From positions 1-64,000 of the forward strand of contig CAKPQG010000012.1 in the NCBI GenBank assembly GCA_934178345.1: DNA of 64,000 bases, read 5' to 3'. Below, piece after piece: positions 9,519-17,587 of the stretch (within the stretch, counting starts at the first letter, position 1; each line of letters begins with the position of its first letter). The notes below the pieces were generated by a model that was given only the letters and a program-made list of their open reading frames with translations, did not search any database and was not told where the DNA came from. The stretch comes from an uncultured Dialister sp. Its GTDB lineage: Bacteria; Bacillota; Negativicutes; Veillonellales; Dialisteraceae. Both the position numbers and the translations under genes were made by a program.

Positions 9519-10643
9519 ATGAAATCGTGGAAGAAGCGCAGCATTTCTGCGGCTCTGGCACTGACCTGCGTGGCTGCGCCCATGGCGTATCCGATGACAG
9601 CGTATGCGGCGACGACGGCGCAGAAGATCCTGTACGGCGCGGCGGCGATGCTTTTCATTTCCAGCTACTACTCCAGAATGGACGATCACAACCAGTTGCA
9701 GCTTCTGGATCAGTGTCAGCAGGAGACGGGCGTCTACGACTCGGCGGAGGCGGATAACCGTGTGCAGACCGTGTACCAGAATCTGAAGGATACGGGGCAT
9801 GTGCTGCGTGACTACAAGGTCTACGTATCGCCGAGCGAGGACATCAATGCGTTTGCCAGCTTAGGCGGCGTGCTATGCGTGAACAAGGGGACGCTCGATG
9901 CGATGGATGATGATGAGCTTGCCTACGTCATGGCGCATGAGATCGCGCACGGCGAGAAGCGGCACAGCGTGAACGGTGTCAAGAAGCGCGTGGGGCTGGT
10001 GACGGCGCTGAATATTTATCTCGGAGATGCTTCGTATGGGGAGTATCTTCTGGGAAATATCGCGGCAAACTATGTGTCGAATGCGGTCTTCACCAAGGAT
10101 CAGGAGAAGCAGGCGGATGACTGGGGTTTCCAGTACCTTGTCGAAGCGGGCTATAACCCGGGCGGCGGTGCGGCGTCTATGGAAGTGCTGCGTGCGAAAT
10201 ACGGCGAGAGCTCGCCGTCAGGCATCAAGGCAGTCCTTGCCCCGGGCAATCACCCGAAGACCAGCGACCGCATCCATAAAAATCTCAAATGGATGAATGC
10301 TTACTCGGGCAAACATGTCGAAGTCAAGGATGACTGGATCGTGGTGAATGGGGAGAAAGCCTTCCAGCCCGTCGCGGACAATGCGTACAGCCAGAAGGAG
10401 CGCCTCTATCTCACCGCGGGCAAGCTCGTGAAGCTGTATCACGCGGGTCATGTTCCTGATGCGGTTCTCGATGGAAATCAGATCTACTGCGGAGATACGG
10501 CCATTTACGAGCTGTCTTCGGAAGAAAATGGCAAAGCCTATACCGATGCGCTGAATCAGGGGATCCGGAAGGATCGCGGCGAACGTGTCGTCAGTGATTT
10601 TGATATCGATAAAAGGGGGAAGAAAGTGACTAGTGACTGGTGA
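9519..10643 (+). CDS. M48 family metalloprotease, secreted
   Basis: 374-residue zinc peptidase with an N-terminal signal peptide (MKSWKKRS followed by a hydrophobic stretch ending near AYAA). The active-site motif HEIAHGEKRH gives two zinc ligands and the catalytic Glu. The third ligand is the Glu of DQEKQADDWGFQYLVEAGYNP, as in BepA/LoiP/HtpX-like peptidases; a role in envelope protein quality control is inferred. The ATG at 9519 is chosen over an upstream in-frame one because it has GGGAGG at good spacing and starts the signal peptide. The last residues (KKVTSDW) and the TGA stop are encoded by the GTGACTAGTGACTGG array, so the original C-terminus has probably been replaced by repeat sequence. 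Confidence 0.88.
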   Translation: MKSWKKRSISAALALTCVAAPMAYPMTAYAATTAQKILYGAAAMLFISSYYSRMDDHNQLQLLDQCQQETGVYDSAEADNRVQTVYQNLKDTGHVLRDYKVYVSPSEDINAFASLGGVLCVNKGTLDAMDDDELAYVMAHEIAHGEKRHSVNGVKKRVGLVTALNIYLGDASYGEYLLGNIAANYVSNAVFTKDQEKQADDWGFQYLVEAGYNPGGGAASMEVLRAKYGESSPSGIKAVLAPGNHPKTSDRIHKNLKWMNAYSGKHVEVKDDWIVVNGEKAFQPVADNAYSQKERLYLTAGKLVKLYHAGHVPDAVLDGNQIYCGDTAIYELSSEENGKAYTDALNQGIRKDRGERVVSDFDIDKRGKKVTSDW

Positions 10644-11090
10644 CTAGGAGACTAGGAGACATCAGACTCTTGCGTTGTCATTTCGAGCATAGCGAGAAAT
10701 CTTTCTTGCAGACCGATAAACGATGGATGTGTAAAAGGAGAAATACATAGCACCAAGGCGTCGTTTCCGTACAGTGCTTATGTGATCCTGACCTGAGTGC
10801 AAGAAATATCCCTCGACTGCGCTCGGGATGACGATACAGAAAAGGGTATCCTCAAAAAGTTTGAAAGCAGGAATGAGTGGCTAGGGATTAGGAGCTTCGA
10901 GTGACTAGTGACTGGTGACTTGAATACTGCCTTCGGGCATCGCCCTATTTATACTCCGCGGCGAAGCCGCCACCTTCATTCCTAATTCCTAATTCCTAAT
11001 TCCTCATTTAAGCAAAGCTTTCATCCACAATCAGTGGACGGTACGGTCCACGAGCTAACCCTGAACCTTCATTTTCAAAGGACGATTTCC
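10644..11090. repeat. Intergenic repeat mosaic
   Basis: Holds the end of a heptamer array, a second copy of the CGAGAAATCTTTCTTGC palindromic element (10656-10833), then the composite block: TTTGAAAGCAGGAATGAG, heptamers, CCTTCGGGCATCGCCC, GCGGCGAAGCCGCC, TCCTAATTCC repeats, and AAGCTTTCATCCACAATCAG before the next gene. No gene is seen. Confidence 0.7.
10656..10833. repeat. Palindromic element (CGAGAAATCTTTCTTGC family), copy 2
   Basis: The left arm GTCATTTCGAGC...GAGAAATCTTTCTTGCA and the right arm TGCAAGAAATATCCC...GCTCGGGATGACG mirror each other. Similar in plan and length to 3551-3733. Confidence 0.65.
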
Positions 11091-12026
11091 ATGAAAAAAT
11101 TACTATCCATTTTACTTCTGCTGCTTATTGTTTGCGGCTGCGGGCTGGGTGCGCTCATCTGGGTGACACCGCCGCCGCCTACGCCGCCGATGTTCGTGCC
11201 GCCGCCTCCGTCGCAGGCTGTCTCGGCTGCTCTGATCGATGGGAATACGGGCGAGGTGCTGGCGGATAAGGAAGGACATCTGCGTATCTATCCTGCAAGT
11301 ACGACGAAGATCCTGACCTGCATCATTGCGCTCGAAGAGGGCAAGGCGAAGCTGGATCAGAATGCGGTGATTTCTCCGCGCGCGATGGCGCAGGACGGGA
11401 CGAATATCGGCCTTCGTCCGGATATGCCGCTCTCACTTCACCAGCTGCTGTACGGGATGATGCTGATCTCCGGCAATGACGCGGCTGTCTCTGTCGCAGA
11501 GACGGTGGGCGGCTCGTATGATCGTTTCATCGAGATGATGAATGAAAAGGCAGCTTCCATCGGGGTGCATGATTCCCATTTCGCAAATCCGAATGGTCTG
11601 ACGAATCCGAACCACTATACGACGGCCTATGATATGGTGAAGATCGCGGCGTATGCGATGAAGAATCCTGATTTCCGGGATATCGTGAAGCGTCCTGTGT
11701 ATCCGATGACCTATCGGAATGGAGTGTATCGCAATGTGGAAAACCGCAATGAATTCCTGACGAGCCACTATGAAGGGGCGAATGGCGTGAAAACGGGCAT
11801 GACAGAAGCGGCGGGGGAATGTCTCGTCGCTTCCGCCGAGCGCAATGGCCGGCTTATGATCGTGGCACTCTACCATGATACGAATCGCTGGAAGGAAGCA
11901 CAGACATGGCTCGACTATGGCTTTGCAGAAGCGGAGAAGAAGGCGGAGTATGAAAGACAGCTCGCCGCAGAGCCGAAGGTGTACAAGCTGGTGAACCAGT
12001 TCTTAGGGAGGGAGCCTCGTGACTAG
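11091..12026 (+). CDS. D-alanyl-D-alanine carboxypeptidase (S11)
   Basis: 311-residue penicillin-binding protein 5/DacF-type serine peptidase that trims the terminal D-Ala of peptidoglycan stem peptides. After an N-terminal hydrophobic segment (LLSILLLLLIVCGCGLG, either an uncleaved anchor or a lipobox-like VCGC) comes a Pro-rich linker (TPPPPTPPMFVPPPP). The active-site motifs are in order: STTK (nucleophile Ser and Lys), SGN and KTG. The upstream in-frame ATG at 11034 lies in repeat DNA, so 11091 is used, with AAAGGACG upstream. Its last codons overlap the next gene by 8 bp. The usual C-terminal membrane-binding domain is absent, which fits an N-terminal anchor. Confidence 0.92.
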   Translation: MKKLLSILLLLLIVCGCGLGALIWVTPPPPTPPMFVPPPPSQAVSAALIDGNTGEVLADKEGHLRIYPASTTKILTCIIALEEGKAKLDQNAVISPRAMAQDGTNIGLRPDMPLSLHQLLYGMMLISGNDAAVSVAETVGGSYDRFIEMMNEKAASIGVHDSHFANPNGLTNPNHYTTAYDMVKIAAYAMKNPDFRDIVKRPVYPMTYRNGVYRNVENRNEFLTSHYEGANGVKTGMTEAAGECLVASAERNGRLMIVALYHDTNRWKEAQTWLDYGFAEAEKKAEYERQLAAEPKVYKLVNQFLGREPRD

Positions 12027-12318
12027 GAGAAGGAAACCGCCGTTTCTGGTGCGGCTTTTCCCGCACAGCCCGATCCTGCGTGTTCTTTTCGTCGTCATGC
12101 TCCTGTTCTCGCTCTGCATTGTCTTCCGCAGCGGGTATCATTTCTATCAGATCCGCCAGCAGGAGGCGCTGCTTCTGGAGGAGAAGGAGAGGCTGTCCAG
12201 GGAGAAGGCGGAGCTCTCAAAGAAGCGGGAGGATCTCAAGGATGACGGACAGCTGGAAAAGAAGGCGCGTCAGGAGCTCGGCCTCGTCAAGCCCGGAGAA
12301 GTGCCGTATGTGAGATGA
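12019..12318 (+). CDS. DivIC/FtsB-like septum formation initiator
   Basis: 99-residue small bitopic membrane protein of the DivIC/FtsB/FtsL type. A basic cytoplasmic start (TRRRKPPFLVRLF) is followed by one helix (about 20-38, RVLFVVMLLFSLCIVF), a charged coiled coil (about 45-80, LLLEEKERLSREKAELSKK) and the family end ARQELGLVKPGEVPYV. It should belong to the divisome complex with FtsL and FtsQ/DivIB. It starts at GTG and overlaps the carboxypeptidase gene by 8 bp, suggesting translational coupling. In Firmicutes the equivalent gene lies next to an S1-domain gene, as here. Confidence 0.88.
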   Translation: MTRRRKPPFLVRLFPHSPILRVLFVVMLLFSLCIVFRSGYHFYQIRQQEALLLEEKERLSREKAELSKKREDLKDDGQLEKKARQELGLVKPGEVPYVR

Positions 12319-12378
12319 GGCTGGGGGCTGGTAGCTAGTGACTGGTAGCTAGTCACCTCTCATCTCTCTTCAAGCTTC

Positions 12379-12407
12379 TTGCTATTCCTTAAAAAATCAC
12401 GTATAAT
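12379..12407 (+). promoter_or_regulatory. Promoter for S1-domain gene
   Basis: TTGCTA (12379-12384), a 17-bp spacer, and a perfect -10 TATAAT (12402-12407). This predicts a start near 12414 and a leader of about 63 nt before the S1-domain gene. Confidence 0.75.
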
Positions 12408-12448
12408 TTAAATCGTATTTGTTTCGAGGAATTTGGAGAGGGCGAGCG

Positions 12449-12471
12449 CCTTCCCAAGGAAGGATTTTTTT
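12449..12471 (+). terminator. Terminator-like hairpin in the S1 gene leader
   Basis: CCTTCC (12449-12454), loop CAA, GGAAGG (12458-12463), then A and seven T (12465-12471), only 5 nt before the ATG. It lies after the promoter at 12379, so it would act on this gene's own leader. AAGGAAGGA is also the only Shine-Dalgarno sequence, so the hairpin may control transcription, translation or both. Confidence 0.6.
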
Positions 12472-12476
12472 GTTAG

Positions 12477-12992
12477 ATGGCTTTAGAAGTCGGAAGTATT
12501 GTGGAAGGAACCGTTTCAGGGATTGCAAAATTCGGTGCGTTTGTGGAACTGCCGGAAAACAAGGTGGGGCTGGTTCATATTTCAGAAGTCGCCAATGAAT
12601 ATGTGAGTGATGTGGCGCAGTATCTCAAGGTGAAGGATACGGTGAAGGTGAAGGTCATCTCCATCGATGAGAAAGGCAAGATCGCGCTCTCGATCAAACA
12701 GGCGCAGCCGAAGACGGAAGAGAAGACGGCTCGTTTCCCCAGAAAGGAAGGCAGCGAGCATCGTTTCCAGAAAAAAGAAGGCTTCGAGGGAAGAGCTCCT
12801 CTGCACGAAGCGCCGCGTATGCCCGAGCGCCGTCCGTTTGCCGGCGGTTATCGTTCGCCGCGTCATGAGGCGCCCGCTTCTTTTGAAGATAAGCTGAACC
12901 GTTTCCTGAAAGACAGCGATGAACGGCTTCTGGATCTGAAGAGAAATGTAGAATCCAAACGTGGTGGTCGTGGCGGCCGCCATTCTGACTGA
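12477..12992 (+). CDS. S1 RNA-binding domain protein (YabR-like)
   Basis: 171 residues. Residues 1-78 form a single S1 domain (VGSIVEGTVSGIAKFGAFVEL...GLVHISEVA...VKVKVISIDEKGKIALSIKQ). The remainder is a low-complexity basic tail rich in Arg, Glu and Pro (RFPRKEGSEHRFQKKEG) ending in RGGRGGRHSD, an RGG-like RNA-binding tail. It matches the single-S1 proteins that sit after divIC in Firmicutes; the family associates with ribosomes or RNA, but the exact role is not established. Its own promoter and a leader hairpin that buries the Shine-Dalgarno suggest autoregulation. Confidence 0.85.
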   Translation: MALEVGSIVEGTVSGIAKFGAFVELPENKVGLVHISEVANEYVSDVAQYLKVKDTVKVKVISIDEKGKIALSIKQAQPKTEEKTARFPRKEGSEHRFQKKEGFEGRAPLHEAPRMPERRPFAGGYRSPRHEAPASFEDKLNRFLKDSDERLLDLKRNVESKRGGRGGRHSD

Positions 12993-13290
12993 GCATGAGA
13001 GGAGATGTAACGGGATGAGTTATGTCTCCTTTTTGCGTGACGAGAGTGTCTAACATCTCTCGTTGACCGAATGCCACAAAGTGAGGAGTGAGGAGTTAGG
13101 AGTGGTGGTGCGGCGCAAAATAATAGAAAGCGCCGCGAGTAGGAATCCGATTTTTCTAAATTTCGCGGCGCTTCTTTATTTGTGCGCCGCTCCTTCACTT
13201 CTCACTTCTCACTTCTCACTCCTAACTTTACGTAAAGTTTTGAAAGACAGATGAAAGAAGTGCTTGCTGCACCATTTCAAGGAGGCTCTT
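12993..13290. repeat. Intergenic inverted-repeat block
   Basis: Contains a GAGGAGTGAGGAGTTAGGAGTG run, a GCGGCGCAAAATAATAG...AAGCGCC module, a second GCGGCGCTTC...TGTGCGCCGC module and the mirrored CACTTCTCACTTCTCAC run. The whole is a large inverted repeat at about 13081-13225. No gene is seen. Confidence 0.65.
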
Positions 13291-14202
13291 ATGCGCGCGA
13301 TCATTGATATCGGAACGAATTCGGTCCGTCTTTTGATGGCAGAGAAGGATGAAAAGGGAGAGTGGAAGACCCTTCGGAAAGAACTTCGCAGCACCCGGCT
13401 GGGGGAAGGCATGACGGATAAGGCGACCATCGGTCAGGGGGCGAAGGAAAGGACGCTCTCTGCCGTGGGGGAATTTACCGCCATGGCCAAGCTCGAAGGA
13501 GCGGAGGATATCTTCGCCTATGGTACGTCCATCATGCGCGATGCGTCGAATGGGGAGGAATTCGCTGATGAAGTGACGGCGGCTTCCGGTGTCCCTGTCC
13601 GCATTCTTTCGGGGAAGGAAGAAGCGTACTACAGCTACATCGGCGCGGCTGGGACGTCTGGCGTTATCACGTCCGTCGTCGATATCGGCGGTGGTTCGAC
13701 AGAGATCTGTGTGGGATTCGGCACCGATGTCGGTGCGCGGCACAGTTTCCGCCTCGGATGTGTGCGCTGCTCGAAGCAGTTCGATACCACCACAGCCAGA
13801 GGACGCGCGGAGCTGAAGAAACATTGCTTCACGCTTTTCCGTGAGACGGATCTCATGGAGTCCATGCGGAATGTCAAGCGCTGGATCGGTGTCGGCGGGA
13901 CTGTCACCTCGCTGGCTTCGATGCTGCAGGAGCTCGAAGTGTATGATTCGTCAAAGGTACAGGACTATGTGATCCATCCGGAAGACGTGTCAAAAATTCT
14001 CGAGAAATTATCTAAAATGTCCTATGATGACAAGTGCCATATGAAAGGCCTCTTGCCATCCCGCGCCGACATCATCGTGGCCGGCGTCGTCATCTTGGAT
14101 AGCCTCATGGAGTACTTCGCCCTCTCGGAAATCACCGTGAGTGACCGCGACCTTTCCGAAGGCTTGCTCGATGCGGACGTCATCTCACCGACGGAAAAGT
14201 AA
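13291..14202 (+). CDS. Ppx/GppA family phosphatase
   Basis: 303-residue exopolyphosphatase/guanosine pentaphosphatase family protein of the sugar kinase-actin-Hsp70 fold. The first phosphate loop is IDIGTNSVRLLMAE at the N-terminus, the second motif is VVDIGGGSTEI (about residues 130-140), and Gly-rich VGGTVTSLASM is near 205. Only the two core Ppx_GppA lobes are present, with no C-terminal HD-like domain, so this is the short type. ATG at 13291 follows AAGGAGG and starts the conserved RAIIDIG; an upstream ATG at 13264 is less likely. The reaction (polyphosphate or pppGpp hydrolysis) cannot be decided from sequence. Confidence 0.88.
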   Translation: MRAIIDIGTNSVRLLMAEKDEKGEWKTLRKELRSTRLGEGMTDKATIGQGAKERTLSAVGEFTAMAKLEGAEDIFAYGTSIMRDASNGEEFADEVTAASGVPVRILSGKEEAYYSYIGAAGTSGVITSVVDIGGGSTEICVGFGTDVGARHSFRLGCVRCSKQFDTTTARGRAELKKHCFTLFRETDLMESMRNVKRWIGVGGTVTSLASMLQELEVYDSSKVQDYVIHPEDVSKILEKLSKMSYDDKCHMKGLLPSRADIIVAGVVILDSLMEYFALSEITVSDRDLSEGLLDADVISPTEK

Positions 14203-14610
14203 GGGACTAGTGGCTGGAGACTAGTGACTGGTGGCTGGAGACTAGTGACTAGTGACTGGTGACTAGTGACTGGGGACTGGGGATTAGACTAGGAGACTTG
14301 GAGACATCAGACTCTTGCTTTGTCATTTCAAGCATAGCGAGAAATCTTTCTTGCAGACCGATAAACGATGGATGTGCGAAAGCAGGGATGAGATACCTCA
14401 AGTGACTGGTGACTTGAATACTGCTTTCGGGCATCGCCCTATACATATTCGCGGCGCAGCCGCCACCTTCATTCCTAATTCCTAATTCCTCATTCGAGCA
14501 GAGCTTTCATTCACAATCAAGGGGAGGCACGTCCCACGGGCTAATCCCTAATCCCTAGCTACTAATCCCTGGCTACTAGTCCCAAGTCCCCACTTTCCCA
14601 GGAGCAAATT
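14203..14610. repeat. Intergenic repeat mosaic
   Basis: GGGACTAGTGGCTGGAGACTAGTGAC arrays begin right after the phosphatase stop. They are followed by half of the CGAGAAATCTTTCTTGC element (14322-14388), TTCGGGCATCGCCC, a GCGGCGCAGCCGCC palindrome, TCCTAATTCC repeats, AGAGCTTTCATTCACAATC and CTAATCCCTAGC repeats up to the tilS Shine-Dalgarno. No gene is seen. Confidence 0.7.
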
Positions 14611-16044
14611 ATGAAAAAACAATCATCTCCTTTTATCGCGAAGATCCTCTCCTTTGCGCGGGAAAAGAAATTATGGCAGAGAGGCGAGCGGATCCTCGCG
14701 GCGGTGTCCGGCGGGCCGGATTCGCTCGGGCTTCTGCTCTTTCTGCATGACATCGCGGAGAGGGAAGGGTTCTCTGTCGGCTGCTGCCTCGTACAGCATC
14801 ATCTGCGCGAGGAGGCCGAAGAAGAGGCGCGGTATGTAGCGCGCATCTGTGAAAGGCTTGGGATCCCCTTCTTTCGCAGGGACGTCTATGTCGAGAAGGC
14901 GAGACGCACCGGCGGCGGCTCCGTCGAGACAGTGGCGCGCACGCTCCGCTATGAGGCGCTGCGGGAGGTCAAAAAGGAAGCGGGATATACTTTGATCGCA
15001 CTGGCGCATCATGCAGACGATCAGGCCGAGACGATCCTTTTTCACCTGCTGCGCGGGAGCGGCGCCCGCGGTCTGTCGGGCATGGCGCCAAAGCATGACG
15101 AGCTGATCCGTCCCTTCCTCACGGTCACGAAGAAGGAAATCGAAGATTTCCTCACCGCTTTTCCCTACACGCCCTGCCATGACGCCACGAATGATGAGAT
15201 GGATGCGACGCGGAACCGCATCCGTCATCAGCTTCTCCCTGAGATGCTTTCCTATAATCCCAATCTGGTAGAGACGCTCCTGCATACGGCGGATATCCTT
15301 CGCGCTGAAGATGCCTGCATGGAAGAGGCCGCAGAGGCATGGCTCGCTTCTCACGGAGGGAAGGGGAGCCTTGAAAAGGACGCTTTTCGCGGCCTTCCTC
15401 TCGCGATGCGGCGGCGTGTCCTTCAGAGGATGCTCCTTCACATGGGAGAGGAAGCGGTTGATTTCGACACACTCTCGCGGCTCACTCTTCTCGCAGAGAC
15501 TGGGGAGACGGGGAAGCGCTCTTCGACGGCGCATGTGATGATGGAGATCGGCCAGCGCGATCTCTATTTCTACAAAGGCAATACCAAAAAACAGGAAGAG
15601 GACGGTCTTTTCCTTCTCGCAAAGCATTTTTTTGAAAAATTCATGCAAAAAGATGTGGATAAACCCCAAGAGACGGCTATAATAAGTGGCAAGGACAGCG
15701 CAGACACGCTCTGGCACATGGAAACCGTGCGCCTTCGGACGCGGCCGGCGCATCTGGCGCGGAACCAATACCTGCTGGATGCTGAAAAGGTGGGAGAAGT
15801 GAGGCTTCGCACGCCTGGGCCCGGCGAGCGCATGGCGGCGCTGGGGATGGATGGGACGAAGTCCATCAAGCGCATCCTGCAGGATGCCGGTATCCCCGCC
15901 GCGCTCCGGCCTCACTGGCCTGTTGCCGCGGATGAAAAAGAAATTTACTGGACCTGCCTTCTCCGCGGCAGCCGACACGGCCGCGTGACGGAGGAGACGA
16001 AAGAGTACCTGCTGCTGACGATTGATTTGGGCGAAAATGAGTGA
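14611..16044 (+). CDS. tilS: tRNA(Ile)-lysidine synthase
   Basis: 477-residue ATP-dependent enzyme that converts C34 of the CAU-anticodon tRNA-Ile to lysidine, so that it reads AUA. The PP-loop motif VSGGPDSLGLL lies near residue 32. The N-type ATPase domain follows with HHADDQAETILFHLLRGSGARGL, and NRIRHQLLP is near 200. The C-terminal TilS domain ends with SIKRILQDAGIPAALRPHWPV. The start follows AGGAG. It sits before hpt and ftsH, a classical Firmicutes order. The TGA stop is the first triplet of a TGACTGGTGACTAGGG array. It is essential where only one AUA-decoding system exists. Confidence 0.96.
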   Translation: MKKQSSPFIAKILSFAREKKLWQRGERILAAVSGGPDSLGLLLFLHDIAEREGFSVGCCLVQHHLREEAEEEARYVARICERLGIPFFRRDVYVEKARRTGGGSVETVARTLRYEALREVKKEAGYTLIALAHHADDQAETILFHLLRGSGARGLSGMAPKHDELIRPFLTVTKKEIEDFLTAFPYTPCHDATNDEMDATRNRIRHQLLPEMLSYNPNLVETLLHTADILRAEDACMEEAAEAWLASHGGKGSLEKDAFRGLPLAMRRRVLQRMLLHMGEEAVDFDTLSRLTLLAETGETGKRSSTAHVMMEIGQRDLYFYKGNTKKQEEDGLFLLAKHFFEKFMQKDVDKPQETAIISGKDSADTLWHMETVRLRTRPAHLARNQYLLDAEKVGEVRLRTPGPGERMAALGMDGTKSIKRILQDAGIPAALRPHWPVAADEKEIYWTCLLRGSRHGRVTEETKEYLLLTIDLGENE

Positions 16045-16389
16045 CTGGTGACTAGGGACTAGGGACTGGTGACTAGTGACTAGGGATTAGCAGATAGTCA
16101 TCCCTGTTTTCAAACTTGAAGTTTGAAAGCAGGCTATTCTTATTTCCTGTTTACGAAGCCTCATAGGTTTAACAGGTTCTGAAGGTTCAAAAGGTTCACA
16201 GGTCTCCCGCCTTTCGTGAATACCGCATATGTTAAAGCTCCGCGGCGCTTCTGATTTTTATGCGCCGCACCACCCCCCCTTTGAACCTCTTGAACCCATA
16301 GAACCCGCTCCCCCTCTTTCGCACGCAATCAAATAGGCTACCCCGGATTTTATACTTTTTACTTCACATTTCATTGACAGGAGAATATC
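16045..16389. repeat. Intergenic repeat mosaic
   Basis: A heptamer array from the tilS stop, then TTTGAAAGCAGG, GGTTC-AACAGG repeats, the 27-bp GCGGCGCTTCTGATTTTTATGCGCCGC mini-element (around 16237-16268) and TTGAACC repeats. The last 70 bp (ATTTTATACTTTTTACTTCACATTTC) are AT-rich and may hold the hpt promoter, but no clear hexamers are seen. Confidence 0.65.
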
Positions 16390-16941
16390 ATGGAAAATTT
16401 ATCGAAAGACATCAAAACCGTACTTGTGACGAAAGAGCAGATCGCAGCGAAAGTGAAAGAAATCGGCGCTCAGATCACGAAAGACTACGAGGGCAAAGAT
16501 GTCGTACTCGTCGGTATTCTGAAAGGGGCGATGCCTTTCCTCTGTGACCTGATGCGAGAAATCGATCTGCCGGTCACTCTCGATACCATGTGCGTGTCGA
16601 GCTATGGCAACAGCACCGTATCGAGCGGGCATGTCAAGATCAAGAAAGACCTGGACAAAGACATCCGCGGCAAGCATGTCATCGTGGTCGAGGACATCAT
16701 CGACACCGGCATCACCATGTCCCACCTCGTGCCGCTTCTGAAGGAGAGAGGCGCGGCTTCGGTGGAGCTCGCCATCTGTCTCAATAAGAAGGAACGCCGC
16801 GAAGCGGATGTGTATGTGAAGTATGTCGGTTTTGAAATTCCGGATGAATTCATCGTCGGCTATGGCTGCGACTATGCAGAAAAATACAGAAACCTCCCTG
16901 ACGTCTGCGTGCTGGATCATAAAGTCTATACGAAGGCGTGA
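16390..16941 (+). CDS. hpt: Hypoxanthine phosphoribosyltransferase
   Basis: 183-residue purine salvage enzyme joining hypoxanthine (or guanine) to PRPP to give IMP (or GMP). The PRPP-binding motif VIVVEDIIDTGITMSHL is near residues 98-114. The flexible-loop region follows VLVGILKGAMPFLCDLMR (about 38-55), and CVSSYGNSTVSSG carries the loop Ser-Tyr. The C-terminal base-binding region is FEIPDEFIVGYGCDYAEKYRNLP. The start follows AGGAG. It sits between tilS and ftsH as in most Firmicutes, here with repeat mosaics on both sides. Its TGA stop opens the next array. Confidence 0.96.
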   Translation: MENLSKDIKTVLVTKEQIAAKVKEIGAQITKDYEGKDVVLVGILKGAMPFLCDLMREIDLPVTLDTMCVSSYGNSTVSSGHVKIKKDLDKDIRGKHVIVVEDIIDTGITMSHLVPLLKERGAASVELAICLNKKERREADVYVKYVGFEIPDEFIVGYGCDYAEKYRNLPDVCVLDHKVYTKA

Positions 16942-17587
16942 CTGGTGGTTTGTGACTAGTGACTAGTGGCTGGTAGCTAGGGATTAGTGGCTAGGGATTA
17001 GTGGCTAGGGATTAGGTTTGCGATACGAGAAAACCGCTAGTTTCAAACCTCCGCGGCGCTTCCATATTCTTATGCGTCGCACCACAAATTTGAAAGTAGC
17101 AGGGATGAGTAGCTAGGGATTAGGGATTGGGGATTAGGAGTCTCGAGTGACTTGTGACTTGTGACTGGTGACTAAATGCCACTTTCGGGCATCGCCACTA
17201 TATGTACTCCGCGGCGCTTAGATCCTTCGACTCAGTTCTCCTGTTTCAGATAAGCCATTTTCTAACATACGACTTTTTTCTCCGCTCAGGATGACGAAAT
17301 GCGCCGCACCTTCCCCGCCCTACCCTCAGAACCTATAGAACCTGCTGAACCTTTTTTGCAAACAATCAAGGGGCAGCACGCCCCACGGGTTAACCCTGAA
17401 CCCTGAACCTTGAACCCTGAACCCTGAACCTTGAACCCTGAACCTTGAACCTTCTTTTCTTTGTTGCCTTCTTACATACTTATATGCTAAAATTAGATAT
17501 TATTCAGAACTATCAATCTATGGGGTGAAAAAACCTATTGAATGGGTCGTTTATATTTCACAGGAAATATAGAGAAGGAGGAAAATA
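16942..17587. repeat. 646-bp repeat mosaic upstream of ftsH
   Basis: Arrays of GTGGCTAGGGATTA (16960-17020), a GCGGCGC mini-element, TTTGAAAGTAGCAGGG, more heptamers, a 97-bp element (17211-17307) and CCCTGAA/CCTTGAA heptamers (17393-17455). The last 130 bp are unique AT-rich sequence. A possible promoter is TTGCCT (17464-17469), 18 bp, TAAAAT, preceded by an extended TG. Confidence 0.7.
17211..17307. repeat. 97-bp GCGGCGC-bounded element, copy 2
   Basis: Starts GCGGCGCTTAGATCC and ends GAAATGCGCCGC. Nearly identical over its whole length to 3760-3856. Confidence 0.8.
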
